Part shown: positions 1 through 7,614 of the stretch, piece by piece
Layout: each line of letters starts with the position of its first letter
Numbering within the stretch: position 1 is the first letter of the stretch
Assembly: GCF_000429405.1 (NCBI RefSeq)
Contig: NZ_AUBU01000002.1
Coordinates: 1 to 64,000 of the forward strand
From: Algoriphagus marincola DSM 16067
Lineage (GTDB): Bacteria > Bacteroidota > Bacteroidia > Cytophagales > Cyclobacteriaceae
Direction of reading: 5' to 3'
DNA: 64,000 nt
Program-made: the position numbers and the translations under genes
The notes under the pieces: model-generated
Told to the model about the DNA's origin: nothing
Databases searched by the model: none
The model's input: only the letters and a program-made list of their open reading frames with translations

Positions 1-164
1 CCGGTGGACTCCCCGTGTTTTTCATAGCCCAGGTGATTATCCATCTCTCCTTCGAGGATGGCTTCTACGCCCCGTTTTTGAAGTTGGCCGAGAAAAGCAT
101 AGAGCTCTTCTCCGTTTTTGAACTGCTTGAGGAATTCCTCGCTGAATGCATCTTCTTTTTTCAT
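1..164 (-). CDS. IS256-family (mutator-type) transposase, N-terminal fragment
   Basis: An open frame runs from an ATG at 162-164 off the left edge, giving 54 complete residues that begin MKKEDAFSEEF. It contains GVEAILEGEMDNHLGYEKH, the hallmark N-terminal motif of IS256/Mutator transposases (usual form: L-E-x-E-L/M-x-x-H-L-G-Y), which lies in the DNA-binding part before the DDE catalytic domain. The catalytic domain is beyond the window, so whether the enzyme is intact is unknown. Family members are about 400 residues and move DNA by a cut-out, paste-in circle route. The overlapping plus-strand frame is a shadow. Confidence 0.85.
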   Translation of the reverse strand, partial: MKKEDAFSEEFLKQFKNGEELYAFLGQLQKRGVEAILEGEMDNHLGYEKHGEST

Positions 165-172
165 AGCTTTAA

Positions 173-270
173 GTGTGTGAAGGTACCCCGAAAAAGTTAT
201 TTCCGTAATTTTTCCTGGCCTTTCAAAGGGCCCAAAAATTCCAGAATAACTTTTCCTACCATTTACACAC
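173..270. repeat. Imperfect long inverted repeat in the IS leader
   Basis: The arm at 173-203 (GTGTGTGAAGGTA, then AAAAAGTTATT) is matched in inverted orientation by the arm at about 243-270 (AATAACTTTT, then TACCATTTACACAC). A shorter GGCC/GGCC pairing lies near the centre. It sits between the transposase start and the presumed end of the element. A hairpin here could keep transposase expression low when outside transcripts read in, as known for several IS families; that role is an inference. Confidence 0.5.
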
Positions 271-280
271 TTATCGGGAC

Positions 281-315
281 ACTACCATATTTCGGCGACC
301 GAAGGGAGTCTTGTT
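281..315 (+). repeat. Interspersed repeat copy (same family as the tandem repeat at 2313-2421)
   Basis: The sequence ACCATATTTC followed by GGCGACCGAAGGGAG and CTTGTT matches the unit at 2377-2421 read on the opposite strand (CCATACTATTTC, then ACCCGACGAAGGAGG and GTGTGTT). The ABC-F gene therefore has copies on both sides in opposite orientation. It starts where the IS element appears to end. The similarity was judged by eye. Confidence 0.45.
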
Positions 316-359
316 CCGCCCCGATTTATCGGGAAGAATATCCACCATATTTCAAGACT

Positions 360-2288
360 TTAGTCTTCAATCCCCTCCAATTCACTCAATTCCAACCAAG
401 TCATTTCCAATTCTTCCAGTTGGGAGTCAATTTCAGCGATCCGATTCGAAAGCTTTAAAAGCTCCTCGTGGTCTTCGATGCCAGCTGCGATTTGCGCGGT
501 GATTATTTCCTTCTCTCCCTCTAGCTTTGCAATCTGCTCATTCGTCTTTTTGAACTCCTGCTTCTGCTTGTAGCTTGCCTTGATTTTTGACACAGACTTC
601 TCTGCCTCCTCAACCTTTTTTTCTTCTTTTGTCTCTTGACTCTTATCTCTCGCTTCTATCGTCTTGGTACTTGGTACTTGAGACTTTGTACTCTCTTCCT
701 TTTCCCACTCCCTAAAATCTGTATAATTCCCAGGAAAGTCCCGAATCACTCCTTCTCCCTCAAACACAAAGAGGTGCTCCACCAATCTGTCCATAAAGTA
801 TCGATCGTGCGAAACGATGATCAGGCAGCCTGGAAACGTATCGAGAAATTCCTCCAAAATATTCAAGGTCATCAGATCCAAGTCATTGGTTGGCTCATCC
901 AGTATCAGGAAGTTGGGATTCTTGATCAGAACCATCAGCAATTGCAGTCTTCGACGTTCCCCTCCGCTCATTTTCCCGATGGGGGTAAACTGCTGTTTGG
1001 GAGGAAAGCCAAATTGATTTAGAAACTGTCCGACGGTGATGGTTTGTCCTTTGTTGAGTGTCACCACTTCTGCGACTTCCTTCACCACATCAATGAGTCG
1101 TTTTTCCTCATCAAATCGGTCCTCTTCCTGTCTGTAGTAGCCAAATAAAGTGGTTTGCCCTTGAGTAACTTTCCCCTGATCGGGTTCGATAAGCCCTGTA
1201 ATCATCTGCAGAAATGTCGTCTTTCCGGCTCCATTGGGGCCTACGATCCCAATGCGATCCTTTTTCTTGAAGATATAGGAGAAGTCCTCGATCAGTTTCT
1301 TCTCTCCATAAGACTTGCTGATTTTATCGATTTCAAGGATTTTATTACCCAAGCGCTGCGTAGATACGGACAACTCAATATCTCGCTCTTCCCGCTTGGT
1401 AAAGGCCTTTTCCTTTGTCTCTTCGAAAGCATCCACACGATACTTCGCCTTGGTTCCACGTGCTTTGGGTTGTCGACGGATCCAGTCCAGTTCCTTTTTG
1501 TATAAACTTTTGGCCTTTTCGATCTCGATGTCCTCGATCTGCATCCGCTCCGCTTTCTTGTCCAGAAAATAACCGTAATTCCCCTGATAGCGATGAATTT
1601 TTCCCTGATCGAGTTCGAGGATTTCATTGGTGACTTTTTCCAAAAAATACCGGTCGTGAGTCACCATAAAGATGGCTAGATTGGCTTTGGCTAGGTAATC
1701 CTCAAGCCATTCTATGGTTTCGAGATCCAGGTGGTTAGTAGGTTCGTCGAGCAAAAGTAAATCCGGTTTTTCGAGAATGGCTTTCGCCAAAGCTACCCGC
1801 TTTCGCTGACCTCCTGAGAGGTTTCCCACAGGCAAATCCGTGTCGTGAAGGCCGAGTTTGCCCAAAACTTCTTTCACTTGATATTCAAAATCCCAAGCCT
1901 GCAGCGCATCCATCTGCTCAAAAAGCTTAGCCATTTTATCGGAATTGTCTATCCCGCGCTCTGAGTCCAACATGGCTTTGTGATACTCTTCGATAACCCG
2001 AAGTACTTCCGAATTGCTTTGATCAAAAATCGTTTGATAAATGCTCAGATTCGAATCGAAAACAGGGTTTTGATGCACATAGGCGATTTTGACGGCATTG
2101 TTGAGCGCCACTTGTCCGGTATCCGGGATTTCCAATCCCATGATGATTTTCATCAGGGTGGATTTGCCAGCTCCGTTGATGCCGACTAGAGCTATTTTTT
2201 GTCCCTGGGAGATACCGAATGATATATTGGAAAAAAGCTTACGCTCGCCAAAGGCTTTGCTGAGATTCTCAACTGAAAGGTAATTCAT
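360..2288 (-). CDS. ABC-F family ATPase, Uup type
   Basis: This is a soluble twin-ATPase ABC protein without membrane segments, 642 residues. The first ATPase has Walker A GINGAGKS at 36-43, signature LSGGQ at 157-161 and Walker B LLLLDEPTNHLD at 177-188. A charged linker follows, then the second ATPase with GPNGAGKT near 350 and MSGGE at 440-444. The last 80 or so residues form a Lys/Glu-rich coiled coil, as in Uup (about 635 residues in E. coli). ABC-F proteins act on ribosomes or nucleic acids rather than in transport; Uup is linked to genome stability and ribosome function. The start at ATG 2286-2288 (MNYLSVENLSKAF) is preferred over an upstream ATG at 2460-2462, because the extra 58 codons would read through the tandem repeat and the promoter. 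Confidence 0.9.
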   Translation of the reverse strand: MNYLSVENLSKAFGERKLFSNISFGISQGQKIALVGINGAGKSTLMKIIMGLEIPDTGQVALNNAVKIAYVHQNPVFDSNLSIYQTIFDQSNSEVLRVIEEYHKAMLDSERGIDNSDKMAKLFEQMDALQAWDFEYQVKEVLGKLGLHDTDLPVGNLSGGQRKRVALAKAILEKPDLLLLDEPTNHLDLETIEWLEDYLAKANLAIFMVTHDRYFLEKVTNEILELDQGKIHRYQGNYGYFLDKKAERMQIEDIEIEKAKSLYKKELDWIRRQPKARGTKAKYRVDAFEETKEKAFTKREERDIELSVSTQRLGNKILEIDKISKSYGEKKLIEDFSYIFKKKDRIGIVGPNGAGKTTFLQMITGLIEPDQGKVTQGQTTLFGYYRQEEDRFDEEKRLIDVVKEVAEVVTLNKGQTITVGQFLNQFGFPPKQQFTPIGKMSGGERRRLQLLMVLIKNPNFLILDEPTNDLDLMTLNILEEFLDTFPGCLIIVSHDRYFMDRLVEHLFVFEGEGVIRDFPGNYTDFREWEKEESTKSQVPSTKTIEARDKSQETKEEKKVEEAEKSVSKIKASYKQKQEFKKTNEQIAKLEGEKEIITAQIAAGIEDHEELLKLSNRIAEIDSQLEELEMTWLELSELEGIED

Positions 2289-2292
2289 GGGG

Positions 2293-2300
2293 CAAAAGTA
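2293..2300 (-). promoter_or_regulatory. Candidate -7 box TACTTTTG for the ABC-F gene
   Basis: On the minus strand TACTTTTG fits the Bacteroidota -7 consensus TAnnTTTG and ends 4 nt before the chosen ATG. No clear TTTG is seen about 20 nt upstream. The short spacing implies a transcript with little or no leader. Confidence 0.45.
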
Positions 2301-2312
2301 CGGGAAAATACT

Positions 2313-2421
2313 GGGGAAATACGATGGAAGTACAATAGAAATAGGGCATCCTTCGGAGGCTGAAACACTGTGGAAATACAATAAAACACACCCTCCTTCG
2401 TCGGGTGAAATAGTATGGAAA
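2313..2421 (-). repeat. Degenerate tandem repeat, units of 45 and 46 bp plus a partial third
   Basis: Read on the minus strand, unit 1 (2421-2377) and unit 2 (2376-2331) both begin TTTCCA, share an inner TTTCA and CGAAGGA at the same spacing, and both end ATTGTA. A third partial unit (2330-2313, CTTCCATCGTATTTCCCC) leads into the promoter of the ABC-F gene. A related copy lies at 281-315. This may be an extragenic REP-like family or a regulatory array; no function is known. Confidence 0.6.
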
Positions 2422-2588
2422 CAGATTTGATTCGGCTCAAAAAGTTTAGAAATACGGCTCATTTATTACGTATGATGAGCCGTATCAACACCAAGTTGAT
2501 TGGAATTGATCCAAAAATTTCCTGCTTAAATTGATTGGAAAAAGCGATGCTTGAATCTGTGATCCAGAATAGCTAATTTAAATTAATA

Positions 2589-2596
2589 TAATTTTG
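2589..2596 (+). promoter_or_regulatory. Candidate -7 box TAATTTTG for the toxin-antitoxin pair
   Basis: TAATTTTG matches TAnnTTTG exactly and ends 3 nt before the ATG at 2600-2602. No convincing -33 TTTG is present at 19-23 nt. The position argues for ATG 2600 as the start rather than the TTG at 2594, which lies inside the box. Confidence 0.5.
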
Positions 2597-2599
2597 ACT

Positions 2600-2827
2600 A
2601 TGGATATCGCATTGGAAAAAATAAAATTGATCGAATGGCTTGCAGGCCTTGAAGATGTCAGGATTTTGAAAGAATTGATTGCTTTAAAAGAGAATTCTGG
2701 ACAGGATTGGTGGGAGAATCTATCGAATGAAGAACGGGAGGAAATTGAAATTGGAATGAATCAAGCCGAAGGAGGCGACCTAACCAAACATAAAGATGTA
2801 ATGAGCAAGTATCAAAAATGGACTTAG
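2600..2827 (+). CDS. Antitoxin of a ParE/RelE-type toxin-antitoxin module
   Basis: A 75-residue acidic protein beginning MDIALEKIKLIEWL. The N-terminal half is helical with a run of hydrophobics, and the C-terminal half has the pattern DWWENLSNEEREEIEIGM, then KDVMSKYQKW, typical of short Bacteroidota addiction-module proteins that sit before ParE/RelE toxins and bind them through the C-terminal helix. Its last 10 nt overlap the start of the toxin gene, which implies translational coupling. Such antitoxins usually also repress their own promoter. The family assignment rests on this pattern and on the partner gene. Confidence 0.7.
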   Translation: MDIALEKIKLIEWLAGLEDVRILKELIALKENSGQDWWENLSNEEREEIEIGMNQAEGGDLTKHKDVMSKYQKWT

Positions 2828-3107
2828 AAATTTTATGGACCCCTCAAGCCATCAAGGGTTTTGAAAGGATTCTCAATTATTTGGAAATCCATTTTTCAGA
2901 CAAGGAAAAGAAACGATTTCTAAATGATGCATCTAGATTTTTTGAAATGATTAAAGCGCATCCCGAATTACTACCCAAAAGTTCCTCAAAAAAAATCTTT
3001 ATAGAGGTCCTTTAAATAAATACACCGTGGTAGTTTATCGATATCAACCTCGGAAAAAGCAAATACAACTTTTATCTATAAGAGCTGCTCGTGAATCAGA
3101 TAGCTAA
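2818..3107 (+). pseudogene. ParE/RelE-type toxin, frameshifted (or expressed by -1 frameshifting)
   Basis: The frame from ATG 2818 (MDLEILWTPQAIKGFERIL) has the N-terminal helices of a RelE/ParE ribonuclease/gyrase-poison fold but stops at 3015 after 65 residues. In the -1 frame the conserved C-terminal strands continue at once: LYRGPLNKYTVVVYRYQ, then IQLLSIRAARESD, up to a TAA at 3105-3107. Joining the two gives 96 residues, the normal family length. The switch occurs at A8 (2988-2995), where the zero frame reads TCA-AAA-AAA-ATC, containing the classical A-AAA-AAA slippery heptamer. Either one A was lost (mutation or sequencing error) or a full toxin is made by programmed frameshifting. It ends 3 nt from the convergent DUF4221 gene. 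Confidence 0.75.
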
Positions 3108-3110
3108 GCT

Positions 3111-4253
3111 TTAATCAACCAATTCAATCAACTCAAACCGAAAAGCATCCTCCTCTGCCTCGGGGTTTTCAGGGTTGTTTGCAGAGAGATAAAGGCCTTT
3201 TTCGGTGATAAAATGATTGTTGGGGAAATAAATTCCCCCTTCAAAATAGCTTTCGGTGATCAATGTGAGATCTTTATTAAATACCTGAATCACAAAAGGT
3301 CCTGGATTTTCCCGCAAAGCGAGTAATTCTTCTTCTTTTTCAATGGTCAAAGTGGGGTAGGCAAAGCGATAATATACTTCCCGATATTCATCGTAAACTA
3401 GGGTCTCATAGCGGGAGGAAGCGGTCAGGTATTTTTGGGTGTCAAAGCGCTCCCCATCTACCGGAAAATAGGGGAGTGTTTCATCCAAGTATTGGCTTTT
3501 GCCGTCAAAAATTTCTAAGTCCCCAAAGCGAATTTGTTTGTAAAGTCTATGGTCGCCAAAGAGAGAGTAAACGGTGTATTCTGGCTGAAAAACGAGGCTT
3601 GGCTCGAAAAATTTTAATCCCGAATTTAAATAGCCTTCAGGGTAGATTAGTTCTGTGGACTGATGGGTTCCATCCTCAAGATTAATTCGATAAGCAAGCA
3701 AGGATTTATGGAGACGCTCTTCCGTCATTTGTCTGTAATTCCCCTCTGCATGTGTTTTTACCAGCATTTTTCCATTTTGCAAGGTAGGAGTGCTTCCAAA
3801 ATAGGCATTGTGTACAAAGGCATTCGTATGGCCTTCTGGTTTGGTGTATTGGATTCGGTTTTTGATGATTCCAGTGGTATCGGTTAGGGTAATGACAGGG
3901 ACCATTTGAGTAAATAGAAAAATGCTGTCAAGGCTGTGGATATGAATTCCAAAAATACTTCCCACTCCCTGTGGTCCCTCATATTGGTAAAATATTTCTT
4001 TGCTTAGTTTTTCGGAGTTTAGATTATAAAACTGCAGGGAATTGGTATTCCAGTTGACATTGACCAAATAGTCTTCGTATCGAACCAATCCGGTGCTGAT
4101 ATTGGCGGTCAGACTGTCGATGGGGATACGGAGGATTTCTCCGCTGGCCTGGAGCTTAATGCTTTCATTATGCTTTGTGGATTCCCTGCATGCAATTGTG
4201 ATGAACAGGACAAATAGGAGTGAAAAAAGGCAAAAACTTTTGAAATAACGCAT
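3111..4253 (-). CDS. DUF4221-type lipoprotein
   Basis: 380 residues with a lipoprotein signal peptide (hydrophobic LFSLLFVLFITIAC, lipid Cys near residue 22), so probably anchored at the periplasmic or outer surface. The mature part is rich in beta strands with repeated propeller-like segments, including YEDYLVNVNWNTNSLQFYN and YEGPQGVGSIFGIHIH. The C-terminal pattern NNHFITEKGLYLSANNPENP closely parallels NEKGLNLFPMHPDNPS in the protein at 15680-16828, so the two are paralogues. The DUF4221 assignment is from recall of this layout in Cyclobacteriaceae; the function is unknown. It converges on the damaged toxin gene. Confidence 0.65.
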   Translation of the reverse strand: MRYFKSFCLFSLLFVLFITIACRESTKHNESIKLQASGEILRIPIDSLTANISTGLVRYEDYLVNVNWNTNSLQFYNLNSEKLSKEIFYQYEGPQGVGSIFGIHIHSLDSIFLFTQMVPVITLTDTTGIIKNRIQYTKPEGHTNAFVHNAYFGSTPTLQNGKMLVKTHAEGNYRQMTEERLHKSLLAYRINLEDGTHQSTELIYPEGYLNSGLKFFEPSLVFQPEYTVYSLFGDHRLYKQIRFGDLEIFDGKSQYLDETLPYFPVDGERFDTQKYLTASSRYETLVYDEYREVYYRFAYPTLTIEKEEELLALRENPGPFVIQVFNKDLTLITESYFEGGIYFPNNHFITEKGLYLSANNPENPEAEEDAFRFELIELVD

Positions 4254-4433
4254 GATTAAAACTAAGAGGTTGCCAGTAAAAAAAAAGGATTAATTGGAAG
4301 ATTTAATTTTTTCTTTTAATTCCAATGAAACCAAAACAGTCTGATCACCCTGAGATTTTTTTCATTCAGGCTAATTCTTTTCAAATGGCAGCTCGCTAAG
4401 CTATCTTCGAAGTACCTTAACCGATTTACCTTT

Positions 4434-4916
4434 ATGAAAACCATTCATGACATTCTCAAACTCGGTGACCCTAGACTGTATCAGACTTGTGAACCGGTAC
4501 TCCGTTCGGAAATCCCTCAAGTTGCTGACTGGACTGAGCAGCTTCATGAGGCGATGGAGGATATCCGCCGAGTCTATGGATTTGGAAGGGGAATAGCGGC
4601 TCCCCAATTGGGGATCATGAAGCGGCTATTTTATCTCAATCTCGACCAGCCTTATGTGATAATCAATCCGGAACTGAAAAATCTAAGTAGTGAGAAATTC
4701 GAACTCTGGGATGATTGCATGTCTTTCCCCAATCTATTTGTGAAAGTAGAGCGGCATCAAAGCCTGACTCTGGAATACCTGGATGAAAACTGGGAAAAGC
4801 AAAGCTGGCAAGTAGATGGAGCTATCTCCGAACTGATCCAACACGAATACGATCATCTTGATGGGGTACTTTGCACGATGCGGGCGATAGATGAGAAAAG
4901 TTTTAAATGGAGGTAA
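4434..4916 (+). CDS. def: Peptide deformylase, divergent
   Basis: 160 residues. The protein removes the formyl group from the N-terminal methionine of new proteins using a bound metal. All three family motifs are present: GRGIAAPQ at 51-58 (GxGxAAxQ), a central DDCMS with metal-ligand Cys at about 95 (usual EGCLS), and QHEYDH at 136-141 (HExxH with catalytic Glu). The Glu-Gly of motif 2 is replaced by Asp-Asp, so this is not the standard housekeeping form and may be a second deformylase with other substrates. It stands alone, divergent from the DUF4221 gene. Confidence 0.85.
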   Translation: MKTIHDILKLGDPRLYQTCEPVLRSEIPQVADWTEQLHEAMEDIRRVYGFGRGIAAPQLGIMKRLFYLNLDQPYVIINPELKNLSSEKFELWDDCMSFPNLFVKVERHQSLTLEYLDENWEKQSWQVDGAISELIQHEYDHLDGVLCTMRAIDEKSFKWR

Positions 4917-5104
4917 AATCTGAAAGATAGCCTTGCAGATAGGGCTCCCTTTGGTCGCCAAGATATGCTTCGCAAGATATGGGAAGGTTTAAACCTTCAG
5001 ATTTACCTGGGTAGCCTTTGCTATCCTATCTTCATTTTATCTGCATAGCTATCTTATTTAATTGTATGGCTCCATTTTTGATCTTCTCCCATAAATTTTA
5101 ATTC
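4917..5104. repeat. Intergenic region with a 16-bp palindrome and short direct repeats
   Basis: No gene is seen here. It contains a perfect palindrome GAAGGTTTAAACCTTC at 4983-4998, two copies of AAGATATG 6 nt apart just before it, and a GGTAGC / GCTATC pairing just after. It may be an extragenic repeat or a protein-binding site; no role can be assigned. Confidence 0.4.
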
Positions 5105-6022
5105 ATGTCCAAAACTTGGGAAACCTATATCAAGCAGTTTCGGCATTACCTAAAGATAGAGCGCTCGCTAAGTGATAATTCCATCGAGGCCTATTGCCGG
5201 GATGTGCAGCGATTGGCAGAGTTTGTGGATTTGGATTTTCAGGGTTTGAGTCCCTTGGAACTTAGCTCCAAAGAGCTTCAGGCTTTTGTAAGAACGATAG
5301 GGGAGCTTGAGCTTTCCGAATTTACACAGGCCCGGATGATCTCGGGTATTAAAGCTTTTTATCGCTTTCTGGTTTATGAGGATTTGGTCAAAAAAGATCC
5401 TGCTCAGCTGCTGGAAACACCTCGATTGGGGAGAAAATTACCAGATACCTTAAGCTTCGAAGAAATTAATCAAATCTTGGAAGGGGTTCCTTTAGGAGAG
5501 GCCCAAGGTCATCGTAATCGGGCAATGTTGGAGTTGCTCTACAGCAGTGGTTTGCGTGTTTCGGAATTGATTAACTTAAAAAAGGGGCAGATTTTCGAAG
5601 AAATCAGCTTTCTGCGAATCGTGGGAAAGGGTAATAAGGAGCGATTGGTTCCCTTTGGAAAGGATGCGCTGAAATACCTGAAAATATACCAAGAGGAAGT
5701 GCGTAATCACCAGACAATCGCCCGCGGTCATGAGGAATATGTTTTTCTCAACCGACGAGGGAAAAAGTTAAGCCGCGTGATGATTTTTATGATTATTAAG
5801 GAGGCAGTGGAACGAGTTGGGATTCAAAAAAATGTCAGCCCTCATACTTTTCGGCATTCCTTTGCTACACATCTAATCGAGGGAGGCGCTGACCTTCGTG
5901 CAGTGCAGGAAATGTTGGGTCATGAAAGTATCACCACCACTGAAATTTACACTCATTTAGACCGGGATTACCTCAGGCAAGTACTGACGGACTTTCATCC
6001 GAGAAATCAGAAAAACGCATAA
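5105..6022 (+). CDS. xerD: Tyrosine recombinase XerD
   Basis: 305 residues, the usual length for XerC/XerD, which resolve chromosome dimers at dif during division. An N-terminal SAM-like core-binding domain (about 5-90) is followed by the catalytic domain with the full set of active residues: R151 (SGLRVSEL), K175 (GKGNKER), H247 and R250 (HTFRHSFATH), H273 (LGHESI) and nucleophile Y282 (IYTH). No integrase-type extra domains or phage genes are nearby, so it is taken as the cellular recombinase; XerD rather than XerC is the more likely reading but is not proven. Confidence 0.9.
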   Translation: MSKTWETYIKQFRHYLKIERSLSDNSIEAYCRDVQRLAEFVDLDFQGLSPLELSSKELQAFVRTIGELELSEFTQARMISGIKAFYRFLVYEDLVKKDPAQLLETPRLGRKLPDTLSFEEINQILEGVPLGEAQGHRNRAMLELLYSSGLRVSELINLKKGQIFEEISFLRIVGKGNKERLVPFGKDALKYLKIYQEEVRNHQTIARGHEEYVFLNRRGKKLSRVMIFMIIKEAVERVGIQKNVSPHTFRHSFATHLIEGGADLRAVQEMLGHESITTTEIYTHLDRDYLRQVLTDFHPRNQKNA

Positions 6023-6176
6023 TCGGTGATTGTATTCACCAATTGTACATAAAACAATAAATCAGGATAGTTAGGAACTGATTGAAATAAAAAAATCCCC
6101 GAGAAAATCCCCAGGGAAGTTTAGAATCCAGATGAAAATTTAAGTTCATCGGACATCCGACACCGGACTTAAAGCA

Positions 6177-7319
6177 TCATTTCTTTAACACCTCTCTCGA
6201 AATCACCAACTTCTGAATTTCAGATGTACCTTCACCAATGGTGCAGAGCTTAGAGTCTCGGTAATATTTCTCCACAGGATAGTCTTTGGTAAATCCATAG
6301 CCTCCGAAAATCTGAACCGCCTCATTGGATACGGATACGGCTACTTCAGAAGCATAGTATTTTGCCTGAGCTCCGGCAAGCGTTACTTTCTCACCCTTGT
6401 TTTTCAAGTCTGCAGCTTTAAAAGTCAATAAGCTGGCCGCTTCCACTTGGGTAGCCATATCGGCTAGTTTAAAAGAAATGCCCTGGAATCTACTGATCGG
6501 CTGATTGAATTGCTGTCTTTCTTGGGAGTATTGGATAGAAGCCTCAAGCGCTCCCTGAGCTATGCCTAAAGATAATGCTGCAATGGAAATTCTACCTCCA
6601 TCCAGAATTTTCATGGATTGAATAAAGCCTTCCCCGACTTCTCCCAAGATTTGACTTTCGTGAACCTTACAATCCTCAAAAATCATCTCTGCAGTCTCAG
6701 AAGCCCGCATACCGAGTTTGTCTTCTTTTCTGCCTCCTTTGAATCCAGGAGTGCCTTTTTCGACCACAAAAGCAGTCATTCCATGTGAATCCCCAACTTC
6801 ACCTGTTCGGGCAATGACAACGGCCACATCTCCCGAAACACCATGGGTAATGAAGTTTTTCGCTCCATTGATGATGTAATATTCTCCTTCTTTTTTGGCG
6901 ACAGTTCGCATATTTCCGGCATCCGAACCGGTATTTGGTTCAGTCAACCCCCAAGCGCCCAACCATTCGCAGGTAGCGAGTTTGGGCAGGTACTTTTTCT
7001 TTTGCTCCTCATTACCAAACATCATGATATGTCCGGTACAAAGGGAATTGTGGGCGGCCATTGATAGACCTACGGAAGGGTCTAATTTAGAAAGTTCTGC
7101 GATGGCTGTGACGTATTCAAAATAGCCAAATCCGGAACCTCCGTATTCGGTAGGGACCAATACGCCCATCAGTCCTAATTCTCCAAGTTTTTTGAAAAGT
7201 TCTAAGGGGAAATGCTGCTTATCATCCCATTCTTTGCGAAAAGGAGTGATCTCCTTTGCTCCGAAATCCTGGATCATCTCGGCGATCATCCGTTGATTCT
7301 CATTCATGTTGAAATTCAT
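6177..7319 (-). CDS. Acyl-CoA dehydrogenase (short/medium-chain type)
   Basis: 380 residues, the standard length. It is an FAD flavoenzyme oxidising acyl-CoA to trans-2-enoyl-CoA in fatty-acid or branched amino-acid breakdown. Visible are the N-terminal helical domain, the middle domain motif WGLTEPNTGSDAGNM that contacts FAD, and the C-terminal helical domain with IFGGYGFTKDYPVEKYYRD. The catalytic base is the Glu in GEGTSEIQ at about 363. Substrate chain length cannot be told from sequence. Electrons would go to an electron transfer flavoprotein not present here. Confidence 0.93.
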   Translation of the reverse strand: MNFNMNENQRMIAEMIQDFGAKEITPFRKEWDDKQHFPLELFKKLGELGLMGVLVPTEYGGSGFGYFEYVTAIAELSKLDPSVGLSMAAHNSLCTGHIMMFGNEEQKKKYLPKLATCEWLGAWGLTEPNTGSDAGNMRTVAKKEGEYYIINGAKNFITHGVSGDVAVVIARTGEVGDSHGMTAFVVEKGTPGFKGGRKEDKLGMRASETAEMIFEDCKVHESQILGEVGEGFIQSMKILDGGRISIAALSLGIAQGALEASIQYSQERQQFNQPISRFQGISFKLADMATQVEAASLLTFKAADLKNKGEKVTLAGAQAKYYASEVAVSVSNEAVQIFGGYGFTKDYPVEKYYRDSKLCTIGEGTSEIQKLVISREVLKK

Positions 7320-7614
7320 GGTATTCTTTGGGTTTATATGCTGTATATCAAACCCTAAGATTCAGAATAAGTTTGGTTCAAGCAAATCGTCCAATTCCAT
7401 AGAAGATTGTGTTCTTTTCCAAAAAGGATACTTTTTTTTCTACAAAAAATCTCTTTTTATTATTTAATTGCTATGAAATATTGCTCTGCTTGGGTTTTTA
7501 TTTGTCTATTACCTTCCTAAAAAAATCTACTGTCATGAAATCGAGCCTGCCTACAGCAGAGATTCTCCCGATTCTCGGGACAAGCTATCTGGCCTTATAA
7601 AAAATTATAATCAT

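Larger units (their letters stand above)
1..285 (-). mobile_element. Right-hand end of an IS256-family insertion sequence (truncated by window edge)
   Basis: The window opens inside a transposase gene read on the minus strand, so only the 5' end of the element is present. Outward of its start codon is about 120 bp of non-coding DNA carrying a long imperfect inverted repeat, ending in a GTGTCCCGATAAGTGTGT-like sequence near 265-285 that resembles the terminal repeats of this family. The exact outer boundary and any target duplication cannot be fixed because the other end is outside the window; 285 is an estimate. The boundary falls at the edge of a copy of an interspersed repeat (281-315). Confidence 0.6.

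Noticed and set aside
15..458. Plus-strand open frame of 147 codons at the left edge
   Set aside because: It is antisense to the transposase fragment and the IS end; the minus frame has a clear family motif.
2289..2462. N-terminal extension of 58 residues for the ABC-F protein
   Set aside because: It translates the tandem repeat and a promoter-like box, and the ABC-F family begins at MNYLSVENLSK.
5105..6022. XerD-like recombinase as a sign of an integrated element
   Set aside because: It has the size and motifs of the cellular XerD, and no phage or plasmid genes, attachment sites or tRNA lie beside it.
7409..7600. 63-codon frame before the histidine kinase
   Set aside because: GTG start, low-complexity hydrophobic sequence in an AT-rich intergenic stretch, no family signs.
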